Below, one piece after another: positions 1-7,922 of a stretch of 22,783 nt of DNA (its first letter is position 1; each line of letters begins with the position of its first letter). The stretch lies in the NCBI GenBank assembly GCA_002423025.1, contig DIUN01000033.1, positions 1 to 22,783 of the forward strand, given 5' to 3'. The notes beneath the pieces were generated by a model. It was not told the origin of the DNA. It worked only from the letters and a program-made list of their open reading frames with translations, and made no database searches. The DNA comes from Sphingomonadales bacterium UBA6157. Lineage in GTDB: Bacteria; Pseudomonadota; Alphaproteobacteria; Sphingomonadales; Sphingomonadaceae. Position numbers and translations under genes: made by a program.

Positions 1-275
1 AAGCGCCTGATCTGGAACGCTTTCCCTGCCTGAAGCTGGCTTGGGATGCGCTGCGGGCCGGCGGCTCGGCGCCCTGCATCCTCAATGCTGCCAACGAGAT
101 TGCTGTCGCGGCGTTCATCGCCGGGCAAGTCTCGTTCCTCGATATCGATGCCGTGGTTGCGGCAACGCTGGCGCGCGTGGCCTCCGGGCCGGTCGGCTCG
201 CTGGAGGAAGTCGTGGCGGTGGATGGTGCGGCGCGGGCTGTAGCGCGCGCTGAAGTGGAGGCTCGGCAAGGATGA
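1..275 (+). CDS. dxr: 1-deoxy-D-xylulose 5-phosphate reductoisomerase, C-terminal part
   Basis: Partial gene cut by the window start; the reading frame begins at base 3 and encodes the last 90 residues. DXR converts 1-deoxy-D-xylulose 5-phosphate to 2-C-methyl-D-erythritol 4-phosphate with NADPH in the cytoplasmic MEP isoprenoid pathway. The visible part holds the conserved C-terminal segment with LNAANEIAVAAFI, which is characteristic of DXR, followed by the helical C-terminal domain. The TGA stop overlaps the ATG of rseP (ATGA, 272-275), so the two are probably translationally coupled. The dxr-rseP-bamA order is the standard proteobacterial arrangement, which supports the call although the catalytic and NADPH-binding parts lie outside the window. 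Confidence 0.9.
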   Translation, partial: APDLERFPCLKLAWDALRAGGSAPCILNAANEIAVAAFIAGQVSFLDIDAVVAATLARVASGPVGSLEEVVAVDGAARAVARAEVEARQG

Positions 276-1417
276 CGGAATTGCTGCCCCAGCCCTCGCT
301 GCTGTTCACGCTCGGCACGTACATCGCCATGATCGCGGTGCTGGTGGTGGTGCATGAGGGCGGGCATTTCCTCGCCGGGCGCTTCTTCAAGACCAAGATC
401 GATGCCTTTGCCTTTGGCTTTGGCCGCGAACTGCTGGGCTGGACGGACCGCAGCGGCGTGCGCTGGAAGCTCAATCTCATCCCGCTCGGCGGCTATGTGA
501 AGTTTACCGGGGACATGAACGAGTCCAGCCAGATGGACCCGGCGCTGCTCTCCCTGCCGGTATCGGAGCGGGCCGGGCTGTTTGCCTTCAAGCCGTTGTG
601 GCAGCGTGCCATCATCGTGGCGGCCGGGCCGGCGATCAATTTCGTCTTCGCAATCCTCATCCTCGCCGGCTTCTACATGGCGCTCGGCCATCCCTTGACG
701 CCGCCGGTGGTGTCCAGCGTGTTGCCGGGCAGCGCCGCCGCCGAGGCCGGCATCGTGCCGGGGGACAGGATTGTCAGCATCGATGGCGAGCGCATCGAGC
801 GGTTCGAGGATATCGTCAACACCGTCATGGGCGGCACCGGCGAGGCGATGCGCCTTGAGGTCGCGCGCGGCGAGGCCGTGCGCACCGTGCTGCTCAAGCC
901 GCGGATGATCGAGACGAAGGACCGCTTCGGCAATGTGACGCGCCATGGCCGGCTCGGCATTGCCCGCGGCGAGCAGGTGGTGAACGAGGTCAACCCGCTG
1001 CAGGCGGTCGCTTATGGCGTCAAGGATACCTGGGACATCACGCTGACCATCGCCACCACGCTGCGGCAGGTGGTGATGGGGGACCGGAGCCTCGATGAGC
1101 TTGGCGGGCCGATCAAGACCGGCCAGGTGACCGGGCAGCAGGCCTCGCTGGGGCTGCTCTCCTTTACCGCCTTCATGGCGTTCTTCTCGATCAACCTCGG
1201 CTTCATCAACCTCATCCCCATCCCGATGCTGGACGGCGGGCATCTTCTCCTTTACGCCGTCGAGGCGGTGAGGCGGCGGCCTATGGGCGAAAGGGTGCAG
1301 CAATGGGCCTTCATGTCCGGCTTTGCCGCCATCATGTCGTTGATGGCCGTGCTGACATGGAACGACCTTTCCTCTATCGGCATTTTCAAGCAGCTTTCGG
1401 GCTGGCTTGGCGGATAA
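272..1417 (+). CDS. rseP: RIP metalloprotease RseP (site-2 protease)
   Basis: Inner-membrane zinc protease of 381 residues that cuts membrane-embedded substrates; in the best-known case it makes the second cut in the anti-sigma factor RseA and releases an envelope-stress sigma factor. The zinc-binding HEGGH lies at residues 28-32 in the first membrane segment. A PDZ domain occupies roughly residues 125-205, and the second active-site motif NLIPIPMLDGG is at 313-323, giving the third zinc ligand Asp321. A last hydrophobic segment follows near residue 345. The length is a little below that of the E. coli protein (about 450), which has two PDZ domains; here I can see only one. The start overlaps the dxr stop, and the TAA stop overlaps a possible upstream ATG of bamA at 1417. 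Confidence 0.95.
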   Translation: MTELLPQPSLLFTLGTYIAMIAVLVVVHEGGHFLAGRFFKTKIDAFAFGFGRELLGWTDRSGVRWKLNLIPLGGYVKFTGDMNESSQMDPALLSLPVSERAGLFAFKPLWQRAIIVAAGPAINFVFAILILAGFYMALGHPLTPPVVSSVLPGSAAAEAGIVPGDRIVSIDGERIERFEDIVNTVMGGTGEAMRLEVARGEAVRTVLLKPRMIETKDRFGNVTRHGRLGIARGEQVVNEVNPLQAVAYGVKDTWDITLTIATTLRQVVMGDRSLDELGGPIKTGQVTGQQASLGLLSFTAFMAFFSINLGFINLIPIPMLDGGHLLLYAVEAVRRRPMGERVQQWAFMSGFAAIMSLMAVLTWNDLSSIGIFKQLSGWLGG

Positions 1418-1503
1418 TGGAATGGGCGGACAGTGGACGGGCAAGGCCAATGCACGGTTTCAACAGGTTTCGCGCCAGTTTTGGCAGCAAGGACGGGTCT
1501 AGC

Positions 1504-4164
1504 GTGACGTTGGAGAATGGGCTGCAAATGCCGGATCGCCAGAGCGGGCACCAGCCAAGGGGCCGGGGCCGTATCGCGGCGCTGCTGATCACCACCATGC
1601 TCGCTGGCCCTGTGCTGGCGCAGGAAGCGCCGGTGCCTGCCGCTGCAACGCCAGAAGCGCCTGCTCCTGCGCCAGCAGCACCCGCGCCAGAGGCGCCTGC
1701 GGCGGCTCCTGCCATGCAGGGTGCTCCTGCTCCTGCAGCGGCGGCTCCGGCGCCTGCCGTTGCCCCGGTCGTTACCGGCGGCACCGTGGTTCGCTCGATC
1801 ACCATTCGCGGCAACGAGCGGCTCGAGCCCGAGACGGTGCGCTCCTATCTCAACCTGTCCGTTGGCGACACCTATGATCGCAACCGCACCGACCAGGCGT
1901 TAAAGGCGCTCTACGCCTCCGAACTGTTCTCCGATGCCACGATCCGCGACGACAATGGCGCGCTGACCGTGGAAATCCGCGAGAACCCGGTGATCAACCG
2001 TATCGTCATCGAGGGCGCCAAGCGGGTCAAGGAAGACAAGATCCGGGAGGAAATCCGCCTTGCGCCGCGCCAGATCTTCACGCGCTCTAAGGCCCGCGCC
2101 GATGTCGGCCGCATCCTTGAGCTGTATCGCCGTTCCGGCCGCTTTGCCGCCGCAGTCGAGCCCAAGATCATCCAGCTTGAGCAGAACCGCGTCGATCTCA
2201 TCTATGAGATGACCGAGGGCCCCAAGTCCAAGGTCCGGCAGATCAACATCCTTGGCAACACCAAGTTCAAGGACAAGAAGGTGCGTGGCCAGATGGCCAC
2301 GAAGCAGTCCCGCCCGTGGCGCTTCTTCAGCTCGAACGATACCTATGATCCGGATCGTCTGGCCTATGACCAGCAGAAGCTGCGCCAGTTCTACCTGACC
2401 AACGGCTATGCCGATTTCCGCGTCGTGTCCGCCGTTGCCGAGCTGACGCCGGACAACAAGGACTTCATCGTCACCTATGTTGTGGACGAGGGTGAGCGCT
2501 ACAAGTTCGGCACTGTCGATCTCGAGAGCGAGATCCGCGACATCAAGCCGGATGAGTTCAAGGCGCTGATCGCGATCAAGCAGGGTGACTGGTATGACGC
2601 CCAGAAGATCGAGAACACCGTCGAGGGGTTGACCGAGACCGCCGGCTTGCTGGGCTATGCCTTTGCCGATGTGCGGCCGCAGTTCAATCGCGACAAGGAA
2701 AAGCTCGAGATGAACGTGACCTTCGCCATTGGCGAAGCGCCGCGTGTCTATGTCGAGCGGGTGCAGGTGAACGGCAACACCATTACGGTGGATGAAGTCA
2801 TCCGCCGCGAGTTCCGGCTTGCCGAGGGTGACGCCTTCAACTCGATCAAGGTCAAGCGCTCGCGGGATCGCTTGCAGGGTCTTGGCTTCTTCCAGGAGCA
2901 GCTGGAGATCGAGCAGAAGCCCGGCTCGGCGCCGGACAAGATCATCCTCGAGGCCAATGTCCAGGAGCGGCCGACTGGCGAGCTTCAGGTTTCGGCGGGC
3001 TTCTCCAGCCTTGAGCGCTTCATCCTGTCGCTCTCGGTACGCCAGCGCAACTTCCGTGGCCGTGGCCAGGAACTGCGGCTTTCCGCCAACATTTCCAGCT
3101 TCTCGCGCTCGATCGAGGCCGGCTTTACCGAGCCGTACCTGTTCGGCCGCAACCTGGCGCTGGGCGTCGATGTGTTCCGCCGCGATTTCCGTTCGTTCCG
3201 CTTCACCAGCAACAACACGCGCGACACGACCTACACCCAGACTTCGACCGGCTTCCAGATCCGCACCGGCTTCCCGATCACGGAATATTGGGCCGCCTCG
3301 CTGCGCTATGGCCTGTCGCTTGAAGAGATCGGGCTGGACGAGGCGCTGTTCTTCACCAACGGCGTTTGCGATCCGTTGCTCGCCGGCCGCTTCCTGTGCG
3401 AAGCACTGGGCAAGAGAACAGTATCATCAATCGGTTACAGCATTATCTTCAACAATGTGAATAACAATATTCGGCCCAGCGCCGGCATGCGCTTCTCGGT
3501 CAGCCAGGATCTTGCCGGTTTGCCGATTGGCGTGAAGTACGTTCGTACACGCGGCAATTACGATTGGTACAAGGCGCTGTTCGGCTCGGGCTTCGTGCTC
3601 AACCTGGGTGGCGAGGCCGGCTTCATCACCGGCTATGGCGGCAGCGACGTGCTGCTGACCGATCGCTTCTTCCTTGGTGAGCCGCAGATGCGCGGCTTCC
3701 GCATCCGCGGCGTTGGCCCGCGCGTGCTGCGCCAGCCGTTCGATGCCGCGGGCGTGCCGATTGTCGATCGCAACTTCCAGACGGACGATGCGCTCGGTGG
3801 CCGGGCCTATTACCTGGCACGGGCTGAAATCCAGATCCCGTTGGGCGCCGGCGGTGCCGAGCTCGGCCTGCGGCCGTCGATCTTTACCGATGTCGGTGCG
3901 GTGTGGAGCGTCAAGGCGCCGACGCTTACCTGCCTCAACGGCCCGACGACCAACCTGCCGGGTTGCTTGCCCGCTACCACCACTTCCAATGGTTTCCAGG
4001 AAGTCTTCCTGGGCAATTCGCCCAGCCCGCGCCTCTCCGTGGGTGTCGGCGTTTCATGGAACTCGCCGTTCGGCCCGTTCCGCTTCGATCTTGCCAAGGC
4101 CCTGCTCTCGCAGCCTGGCGATGACACACAGCTTTTCCAATTTAACGTAGGGACTCAATTCTGA
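1504..4164 (+). CDS. bamA: Outer membrane protein assembly factor BamA
   Basis: Omp85-family outer-membrane protein, the core of the BAM complex that inserts beta-barrel proteins. The start is uncertain: GTG at 1504 has AAGGA ten bases upstream, while ATG at 1528 gives the cleanest signal peptide (Arg-rich n-region, hydrophobic core, cleavage after VLA before QEAP). In-frame ATGs at 1417 and 1450 would add an unlikely N-terminus. After the signal peptide comes a linker of about 54 residues made mainly of Ala and Pro, then five POTRA repeats beginning with VVRSITIRGNERLEPETV, and from about base 2960 a 16-strand barrel. The barrel holds the conserved loop-6 motif MRGFRIRGVGPR (3688-3723) and ends with a terminal Phe (NVGTQF), the usual barrel signal. 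Two Cys pairs lie in predicted surface loops. The TGA stop overlaps the skp ATG. Confidence 0.95.
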   Translation: MTLENGLQMPDRQSGHQPRGRGRIAALLITTMLAGPVLAQEAPVPAAATPEAPAPAPAAPAPEAPAAAPAMQGAPAPAAAAPAPAVAPVVTGGTVVRSITIRGNERLEPETVRSYLNLSVGDTYDRNRTDQALKALYASELFSDATIRDDNGALTVEIRENPVINRIVIEGAKRVKEDKIREEIRLAPRQIFTRSKARADVGRILELYRRSGRFAAAVEPKIIQLEQNRVDLIYEMTEGPKSKVRQINILGNTKFKDKKVRGQMATKQSRPWRFFSSNDTYDPDRLAYDQQKLRQFYLTNGYADFRVVSAVAELTPDNKDFIVTYVVDEGERYKFGTVDLESEIRDIKPDEFKALIAIKQGDWYDAQKIENTVEGLTETAGLLGYAFADVRPQFNRDKEKLEMNVTFAIGEAPRVYVERVQVNGNTITVDEVIRREFRLAEGDAFNSIKVKRSRDRLQGLGFFQEQLEIEQKPGSAPDKIILEANVQERPTGELQVSAGFSSLERFILSLSVRQRNFRGRGQELRLSANISSFSRSIEAGFTEPYLFGRNLALGVDVFRRDFRSFRFTSNNTRDTTYTQTSTGFQIRTGFPITEYWAASLRYGLSLEEIGLDEALFFTNGVCDPLLAGRFLCEALGKRTVSSIGYSIIFNNVNNNIRPSAGMRFSVSQDLAGLPIGVKYVRTRGNYDWYKALFGSGFVLNLGGEAGFITGYGGSDVLLTDRFFLGEPQMRGFRIRGVGPRVLRQPFDAAGVPIVDRNFQTDDALGGRAYYLARAEIQIPLGAGGAELGLRPSIFTDVGAVWSVKAPTLTCLNGPTTNLPGCLPATTTSNGFQEVFLGNSPSPRLSVGVGVSWNSPFGPFRFDLAKALLSQPGDDTQLFQFNVGTQF

Positions 4165-4730
4165 TGAAGAAGCTTCTGATTTCGCTTGCCCTTGCTTCCG
4201 CCGCCATCGTTGCGCCGGTACAGGCGCAGACGCTCCCCGCCGCCGTGATCGTGATTGTCGACATGGACCGGGTGTTCAACAACTCGGTGGCCGGCAAGGC
4301 TGCCCAGGCCGAACTGAAGACCCGCCTCGAAGGCATCCAGGCGCGCGTCAACTCGCTGCGCACCTCGCTGGGCAACGAAGAGCAGCAGCTCGCCCAGACC
4401 CGTCCGACCGCCGCCGGCCCGGCTGCGACTGCTTGGGAGACGAAGGTGAAGGACTTCACCACCCGCAAGACCCAGGCCGAGCAGGAACTGGCCAAGCGCG
4501 ACCAGGATTTCCAGGCCAGCCGCCAGTATGTGCTCAAGCAGCTCAACGATGGCGCCCAGCCGATCATCACCCAGGTGATGAAGGAGCGTGGTGCCCAGAT
4601 CGCCCTGGCTGAAGGCGCAACGCTGCAGCATTCCGCTTCGCTCGATGTGACCAACGATGTTGTGGCTCGCCTCGACAAGGCGCTGCCGCGCGTTTCCACC
4701 ACGGCTCCGGCTGCTCCTGCGGCCCAGTGA
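4164..4730 (+). CDS. skp: OmpH/Skp-family periplasmic chaperone
   Basis: Periplasmic chaperone of 188 residues that holds unfolded outer-membrane proteins on their way to BamA. A signal peptide (MKKLLISLALASAAIVAPVQA) runs to about residue 21. The mature protein opens with the OmpH hallmark VIVDMDRVFNNSVAGKAA, followed by a long charged helical region with many Gln, Glu and Lys residues that fits the coiled-coil arms, and a short Ala/Pro tail. The ATG shares bases with the bamA stop (TGATG), so synthesis is probably coupled to BamA, its functional partner. The stop overlaps the GTG of fabZ. In most proteobacteria lpxD would follow directly; it does not here. Confidence 0.92.
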   Translation: MKKLLISLALASAAIVAPVQAQTLPAAVIVIVDMDRVFNNSVAGKAAQAELKTRLEGIQARVNSLRTSLGNEEQQLAQTRPTAAGPAATAWETKVKDFTTRKTQAEQELAKRDQDFQASRQYVLKQLNDGAQPIITQVMKERGAQIALAEGATLQHSASLDVTNDVVARLDKALPRVSTTAPAAPAAQ

Positions 4731-5221
4731 CCGTGAACGACACCAGCGCAGCGGCAGAGGCCGGCATCGCCACCACCGCGGATATCTTCGCGGTGATGGC
4801 GCTGCTGCCGCATCGCTACCCGATGCTGCTGGTGGACCGGGTGCAGGACATTGTGCCCGGCGTCTCGGCCCGTGGCATCAAGGCGGTCTCGATCAACGAG
4901 CCGTTCTTCAACGGGCATTTCCCCGGCCGACCGATCATGCCCGGCGTGCTGATCGTGGAGGCGCTGGCGCAGACCGCCGGCGTGCTCGCGCTCAAGACGC
5001 TGGGTGATGCCGGCAAGGGCAAGCTCGTCTATTTCATGGCGATCGAGAACGCCAAGTTCCGCGCGCCTGTTGAGCCGGGATGCCTGCTCGAACTGGTCGT
5101 GGAGTTCAGCCAGAACCGTGGCCGGGTGAGCAAGTTCATCGGCCGTGCCGAGGTTGGCGGCAAGCTGGTGGCAGAAGCCAGCTTTACCGCGATGATCGCG
5201 GACCCGCCGAAGGCTGCCTAG
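4727..5221 (+). CDS. fabZ: 3-hydroxyacyl-[acyl-carrier-protein] dehydratase FabZ
   Basis: Cytoplasmic hot-dog-fold dehydratase of 164 residues that removes water from (3R)-hydroxyacyl-ACP to give trans-2-enoyl-ACP in fatty-acid elongation. The catalytic pair is visible: His64 in NGHFPGRPIMPG and Glu78 in VLIVEALAQ. The segment LLPHRYPMLLVDRV near residue 27 is the usual FabZ start of the fold. I chose GTG at 4727, which overlaps the skp stop (GTGA); a second GTG at 4733 is possible, and neither has an obvious Shine-Dalgarno, which fits coupling to skp. The gene is normally followed by lpxA in lipid-A-making bacteria, but here it meets a convergent gene after 21 bases. Confidence 0.96.
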   Translation: MTVNDTSAAAEAGIATTADIFAVMALLPHRYPMLLVDRVQDIVPGVSARGIKAVSINEPFFNGHFPGRPIMPGVLIVEALAQTAGVLALKTLGDAGKGKLVYFMAIENAKFRAPVEPGCLLELVVEFSQNRGRVSKFIGRAEVGGKLVAEASFTAMIADPPKAA

Positions 5222-5241
5222 GCAGCTTCCCCGGCTGCCTG
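5213..5241. terminator. Hairpins at the fabZ / transporter convergent junction
   Basis: The fabZ stop codon sits inside a perfect 14-base palindrome, GCTGCCTAGGCAGC (5213-5226). Its right half GGCAGC (5221-5226) can instead pair with GCTGCC at 5234-5239, giving a stem of 6 bp, extendable by an A-T and a G-T pair, with a 7-base loop. Position between two convergent stop codons suggests a terminator for both strands, but there is no T tract on either side, so intrinsic termination is unproven. Confidence 0.35.
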
Positions 5242-5242
5242 C

Positions 5243-6109
5243 TCAGGCCGCCGGGGCGGGTGCCCGCTCGCCGCGTGAAGCCCAGAGGCAGGCGGCGAGG
5301 ATGATCGCGGCACCCAGCCACACCTGCGGCCGCACCGGCTCGGCAAAGATGAACCAGCCGAACAGCGCTGCCCAGGGCAGCGCCGTGAACTCCAGCACCG
5401 CCGAGGCCTGTGCCTCCATGTGCACATAGGCGCGGCTGAGCAGCTGGATGCCGATATTGCCGCAAAGCCCGAGCGCAGCGAACCATGCGAGATCTTCAAG
5501 CCCGGGGACTGGCTGGCCAATGGCGGCCGGGCTGAGCACCAGCGCCGGCACGGCGGCGCTGAGCAGGGTGATGACCGTGGCGCCATCCTTGCCGGCGCGG
5601 GAGCGCAGCAGCACGGCCGAGGTGGCATAGGCGATGGCGGCAAAAGCAATGGCCGCCAGCGCCAGCAGCCGCTCTCCGCTGAACTCGGGCGCGCCCTGCA
5701 CTGTCACCAGCGTGCCGGTGAAACCAAGCGCGCCAGCCGCCAGATAGCGCTTCTGCATCCGCTCACCGAGGATGAGGCTGGCGATGGGCGGCACCAGCAA
5801 CGGCGCGATGAACGAGATGGTGATGGCCTCGGCCAGCGGTAGCCGCGAGATGCCCCAGAAAAAGCTCAGCGCCATGACAGCGATGATGCCGCCGCGCAGC
5901 AGGTGGACGGGCAGCATCTCGCGCGTGATGCGCGGGCGGCCCTGCGCCTGCCACACGCCCAGCGCCATCAGCGAGCCGGTGGCAAAGCGCGCGAAGGTGA
6001 CGAACTCGACATCGTGGCTGCGTGACAGGTGCTTGACCAGCGCATCCATGGCGCACAGCGCGCCGATGCCGAGCGCGCATTGCACAAAGGCGAGGGGCGG
6101 GGTGGACAT
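5243..6109 (-). CDS. EamA-family (DMT superfamily) transporter
   Basis: Inner-membrane protein of 288 residues with about ten hydrophobic segments arranged as two EamA repeats, the layout of drug/metabolite exporters such as RhaT/YdcZ relatives. Typical family signatures are the first-repeat segment SRLPLAEAITISFIAPLLV followed by LGERM, and the second-repeat segment with YVHMEAQASAVLEFTALPW followed by an acidic FAEPV. Substrate cannot be inferred from sequence. Its ATG overlaps the TGA of the M20 peptidase gene (TGATG on the minus strand) with no separate ribosome binding site, so it is the last gene of a coupled minus-strand unit and may move a substrate or product of its neighbour. Confidence 0.88.
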   Translation of the reverse strand: MSTPPLAFVQCALGIGALCAMDALVKHLSRSHDVEFVTFARFATGSLMALGVWQAQGRPRITREMLPVHLLRGGIIAVMALSFFWGISRLPLAEAITISFIAPLLVPPIASLILGERMQKRYLAAGALGFTGTLVTVQGAPEFSGERLLALAAIAFAAIAYATSAVLLRSRAGKDGATVITLLSAAVPALVLSPAAIGQPVPGLEDLAWFAALGLCGNIGIQLLSRAYVHMEAQASAVLEFTALPWAALFGWFIFAEPVRPQVWLGAAIILAACLWASRGERAPAPAA

Positions 6110-7353
6110 CAGCGGCCGAGCTGGCGGATCATCTCGGCAGCGAGATAGAGCCGGCGCGGCACGGCATCGAGGTGCACATATTCGGCGGCACCGCTGTGAT
6201 AGCCAAAGCCCGGCAGGCCCATGGCCTCGATGACAGGCACCCCGGCCAGTGCCGCATAGCCGGCGTCGGTGCCGCCACCCGAGAGCGGCACCACGGTCAG
6301 CGTGTGCCCGAGCGAAGCGTAGATGGCCTTGGCGCGGGCGATGAGTGCATCTCCGGCCGGCGTGGCGCTGAACGCCGGGCGGCCCGGCTCGATCGAAACC
6401 GTCACTTGGGCGCCGGCAATGCTTGGGGTTGCGGTGCGGCGGGCGAACTCGGCCTTGAACGCCTCGAAATCAGCCGCAGAGGTGTAGCGCAGGTCGCCAC
6501 CGAGGATGACCTTTTCCGGGACGATGTTGCGCACGGCGCGCGGCTGCTCGAGCATGGTCCAGTTGAAGCGCAGCTTGCCGGGGCCCTGATCAAGATCGGT
6601 AGTGCGGGCGATGATGGCGGCGGCCTCGGTGAGTGCGTTGATGCCCAGTTCGGGCGCAGCGCCGGCGTGCGAGGCCTTGCCGGTGATGGTGATGTTGACG
6701 CCGGCGATGCCGGAGGTGGCACGCAGAAGCATCTCGGGCATGATCGTCGGCTCGAAGGAGAGCACGGCATCCTGGCCGCGCGCCAGTTCGGTGATTTGTG
6801 CGCTGGAGCCGGTCGAGCCGCGCTCCTCATCGGTGTTGATGACGATGGTGAGGCTGCGATAATCGCGCGGGCGGACCAGCCTCAGGGCGTGAAGGATAAC
6901 CGCGACTCCGCCCTTGTCATCCGCGATTCCGGGGCCATAGGCACGCTTGCCATCGGCCTCGTCGGCAATGCGGAACGGGGCCCTGGCGAGGGCGCCACGC
7001 TGGTAGACGGTGTCCATATGCGCCAGCAGCATCAGCCTGCCCTTGCCGCGTCCGGAGAGCCGCGCGACGATAATATCCCCCGCGACGCCATTGGTGGCTG
7101 GCACCCGCTCGACGCTGGCGCCGCTGGCCTTCAGCTCCGTTTCCAGCAGCGTGGCCATCGCGGCCATGCCCTCGGCATCGCCCGTGCCGGTCTCGATGTT
7201 CACCAGCCGCTCCAGCGTCGCGGTGAGCGCCGGGGCTTCGGCCGTGGCGGCGGCGAGCAGGGCCTTGTCCGGCTTGCCTGCCATTGGCGCGGCCAGAGCC
7301 GGCAAGGCGACGAGCAGCGCTAGGGCAGCGAATAGAGGGGCGGGCTTGATCAT
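6109..7353 (-). CDS. M20-family metallopeptidase, carboxypeptidase G2-like (glutamate carboxypeptidase)
   Basis: Secreted or periplasmic di-zinc peptidase of 414 residues with a signal peptide ending near residue 22 (LPALAAPMAG). It looks strongly like Pseudomonas carboxypeptidase G2, which releases C-terminal glutamate from folates and similar compounds. All expected active-site residues are present: His112 and Asp114 in LLAHMDTVY, bridging Asp145 in YGPGIADDKGG, catalytic Glu176 and ligand Glu177 in NTDEERG, Glu201 in VLSFEPT, and His386 in GFGYHSG. The motif ITGKASHAGAAPELG marks the dimerisation (lid) domain. GGAG lies 7 bases before the ATG. The exact substrate is inference; related N-acyl-amino-acid hydrolases share the motifs. 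Confidence 0.9.
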   Translation of the reverse strand: MIKPAPLFAALALLVALPALAAPMAGKPDKALLAAATAEAPALTATLERLVNIETGTGDAEGMAAMATLLETELKASGASVERVPATNGVAGDIIVARLSGRGKGRLMLLAHMDTVYQRGALARAPFRIADEADGKRAYGPGIADDKGGVAVILHALRLVRPRDYRSLTIVINTDEERGSTGSSAQITELARGQDAVLSFEPTIMPEMLLRATSGIAGVNITITGKASHAGAAPELGINALTEAAAIIARTTDLDQGPGKLRFNWTMLEQPRAVRNIVPEKVILGGDLRYTSAADFEAFKAEFARRTATPSIAGAQVTVSIEPGRPAFSATPAGDALIARAKAIYASLGHTLTVVPLSGGGTDAGYAALAGVPVIEAMGLPGFGYHSGAAEYVHLDAVPRRLYLAAEMIRQLGR

Positions 7354-7410
7354 GGCATGGCTCCAGCAGTGTCTGCCATGGGTAACGGGCGGCGGCGCGC
7401 CTGTCAGCTA

Positions 7411-7920
7411 TCAGCAGAGCTTAGCAAGGTCTTCGGGCGTATTGATGTTTGGCAGCGGGCCGCAATCGACACTGCGCGCGCCACAGGCCTCCACCCAGCT
7501 GAACAGCGAGCGCTTACCGGACAGGAGGTGCGCTTCCAGCGCATCGGCCAGGCTGGCCGGCCACAGCCCGAGTGTCGGTTGGCCGGCGGCGATGGCGGGG
7601 CCGGGGGAGAGGCGCTGGAACAGCCCCGAGGGCAGGTGCGGCAAATCACACGCGCTGGTCAGCACCGCACCATGCCCGGTCATGCGGGCATGGTGGAGCG
7701 CCGCGCACAGCCCGGCGAGTGGGCCAAGGCCGGGGCCGGGGCGATCGGGCAAGCTGGTGTGGCCGGGCCAGTCTCGCCCACACACCACCACGCTGGCGCA
7801 CTCCGCCGCCAGCGCCGCGACGGCATGGGCGATCAGCGGCCGGCCATCGAGCATTGCCAGCGCCTTGTCACTGCCGAAGCGGCGTGATTGGCCACCGGCG
7901 AGGATGGCACCGAGGACCAT
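7411..7920 (-). CDS. mobA: Molybdenum cofactor guanylyltransferase MobA
   Basis: Cytoplasmic enzyme of 169 residues that joins GMP from GTP to Mo-molybdopterin, making the MGD form used by DMSO-reductase-family enzymes. The N-terminus carries the nucleotide-binding signature LAGGQSRRFGSDKA (residues 7-20, Lys19), then a Gly/Pro-rich segment GPGLGPLAGL and the metal/nucleotide motif TSACDLPHLP, and it ends with the family's typical NINTPEDL. An upstream in-frame GTG would add 19 unrelated residues; ATG at 7920 puts MVLGAILAGG at the start as in other MobA proteins and lies two bases after the previous stop. Slightly short for the family (about 190), with a compact C-terminal half. Confidence 0.9.
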   Translation of the reverse strand: MVLGAILAGGQSRRFGSDKALAMLDGRPLIAHAVAALAAECASVVVCGRDWPGHTSLPDRPGPGLGPLAGLCAALHHARMTGHGAVLTSACDLPHLPSGLFQRLSPGPAIAAGQPTLGLWPASLADALEAHLLSGKRSLFSWVEACGARSVDCGPLPNINTPEDLAKLC

Positions 7921-7922
7921 GC

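Noticed and set aside
1303..1503. N-terminal extension of bamA from an upstream ATG
   Set aside because: This part overlaps rseP out of frame and would put about 70 unrelated residues before a good signal peptide.
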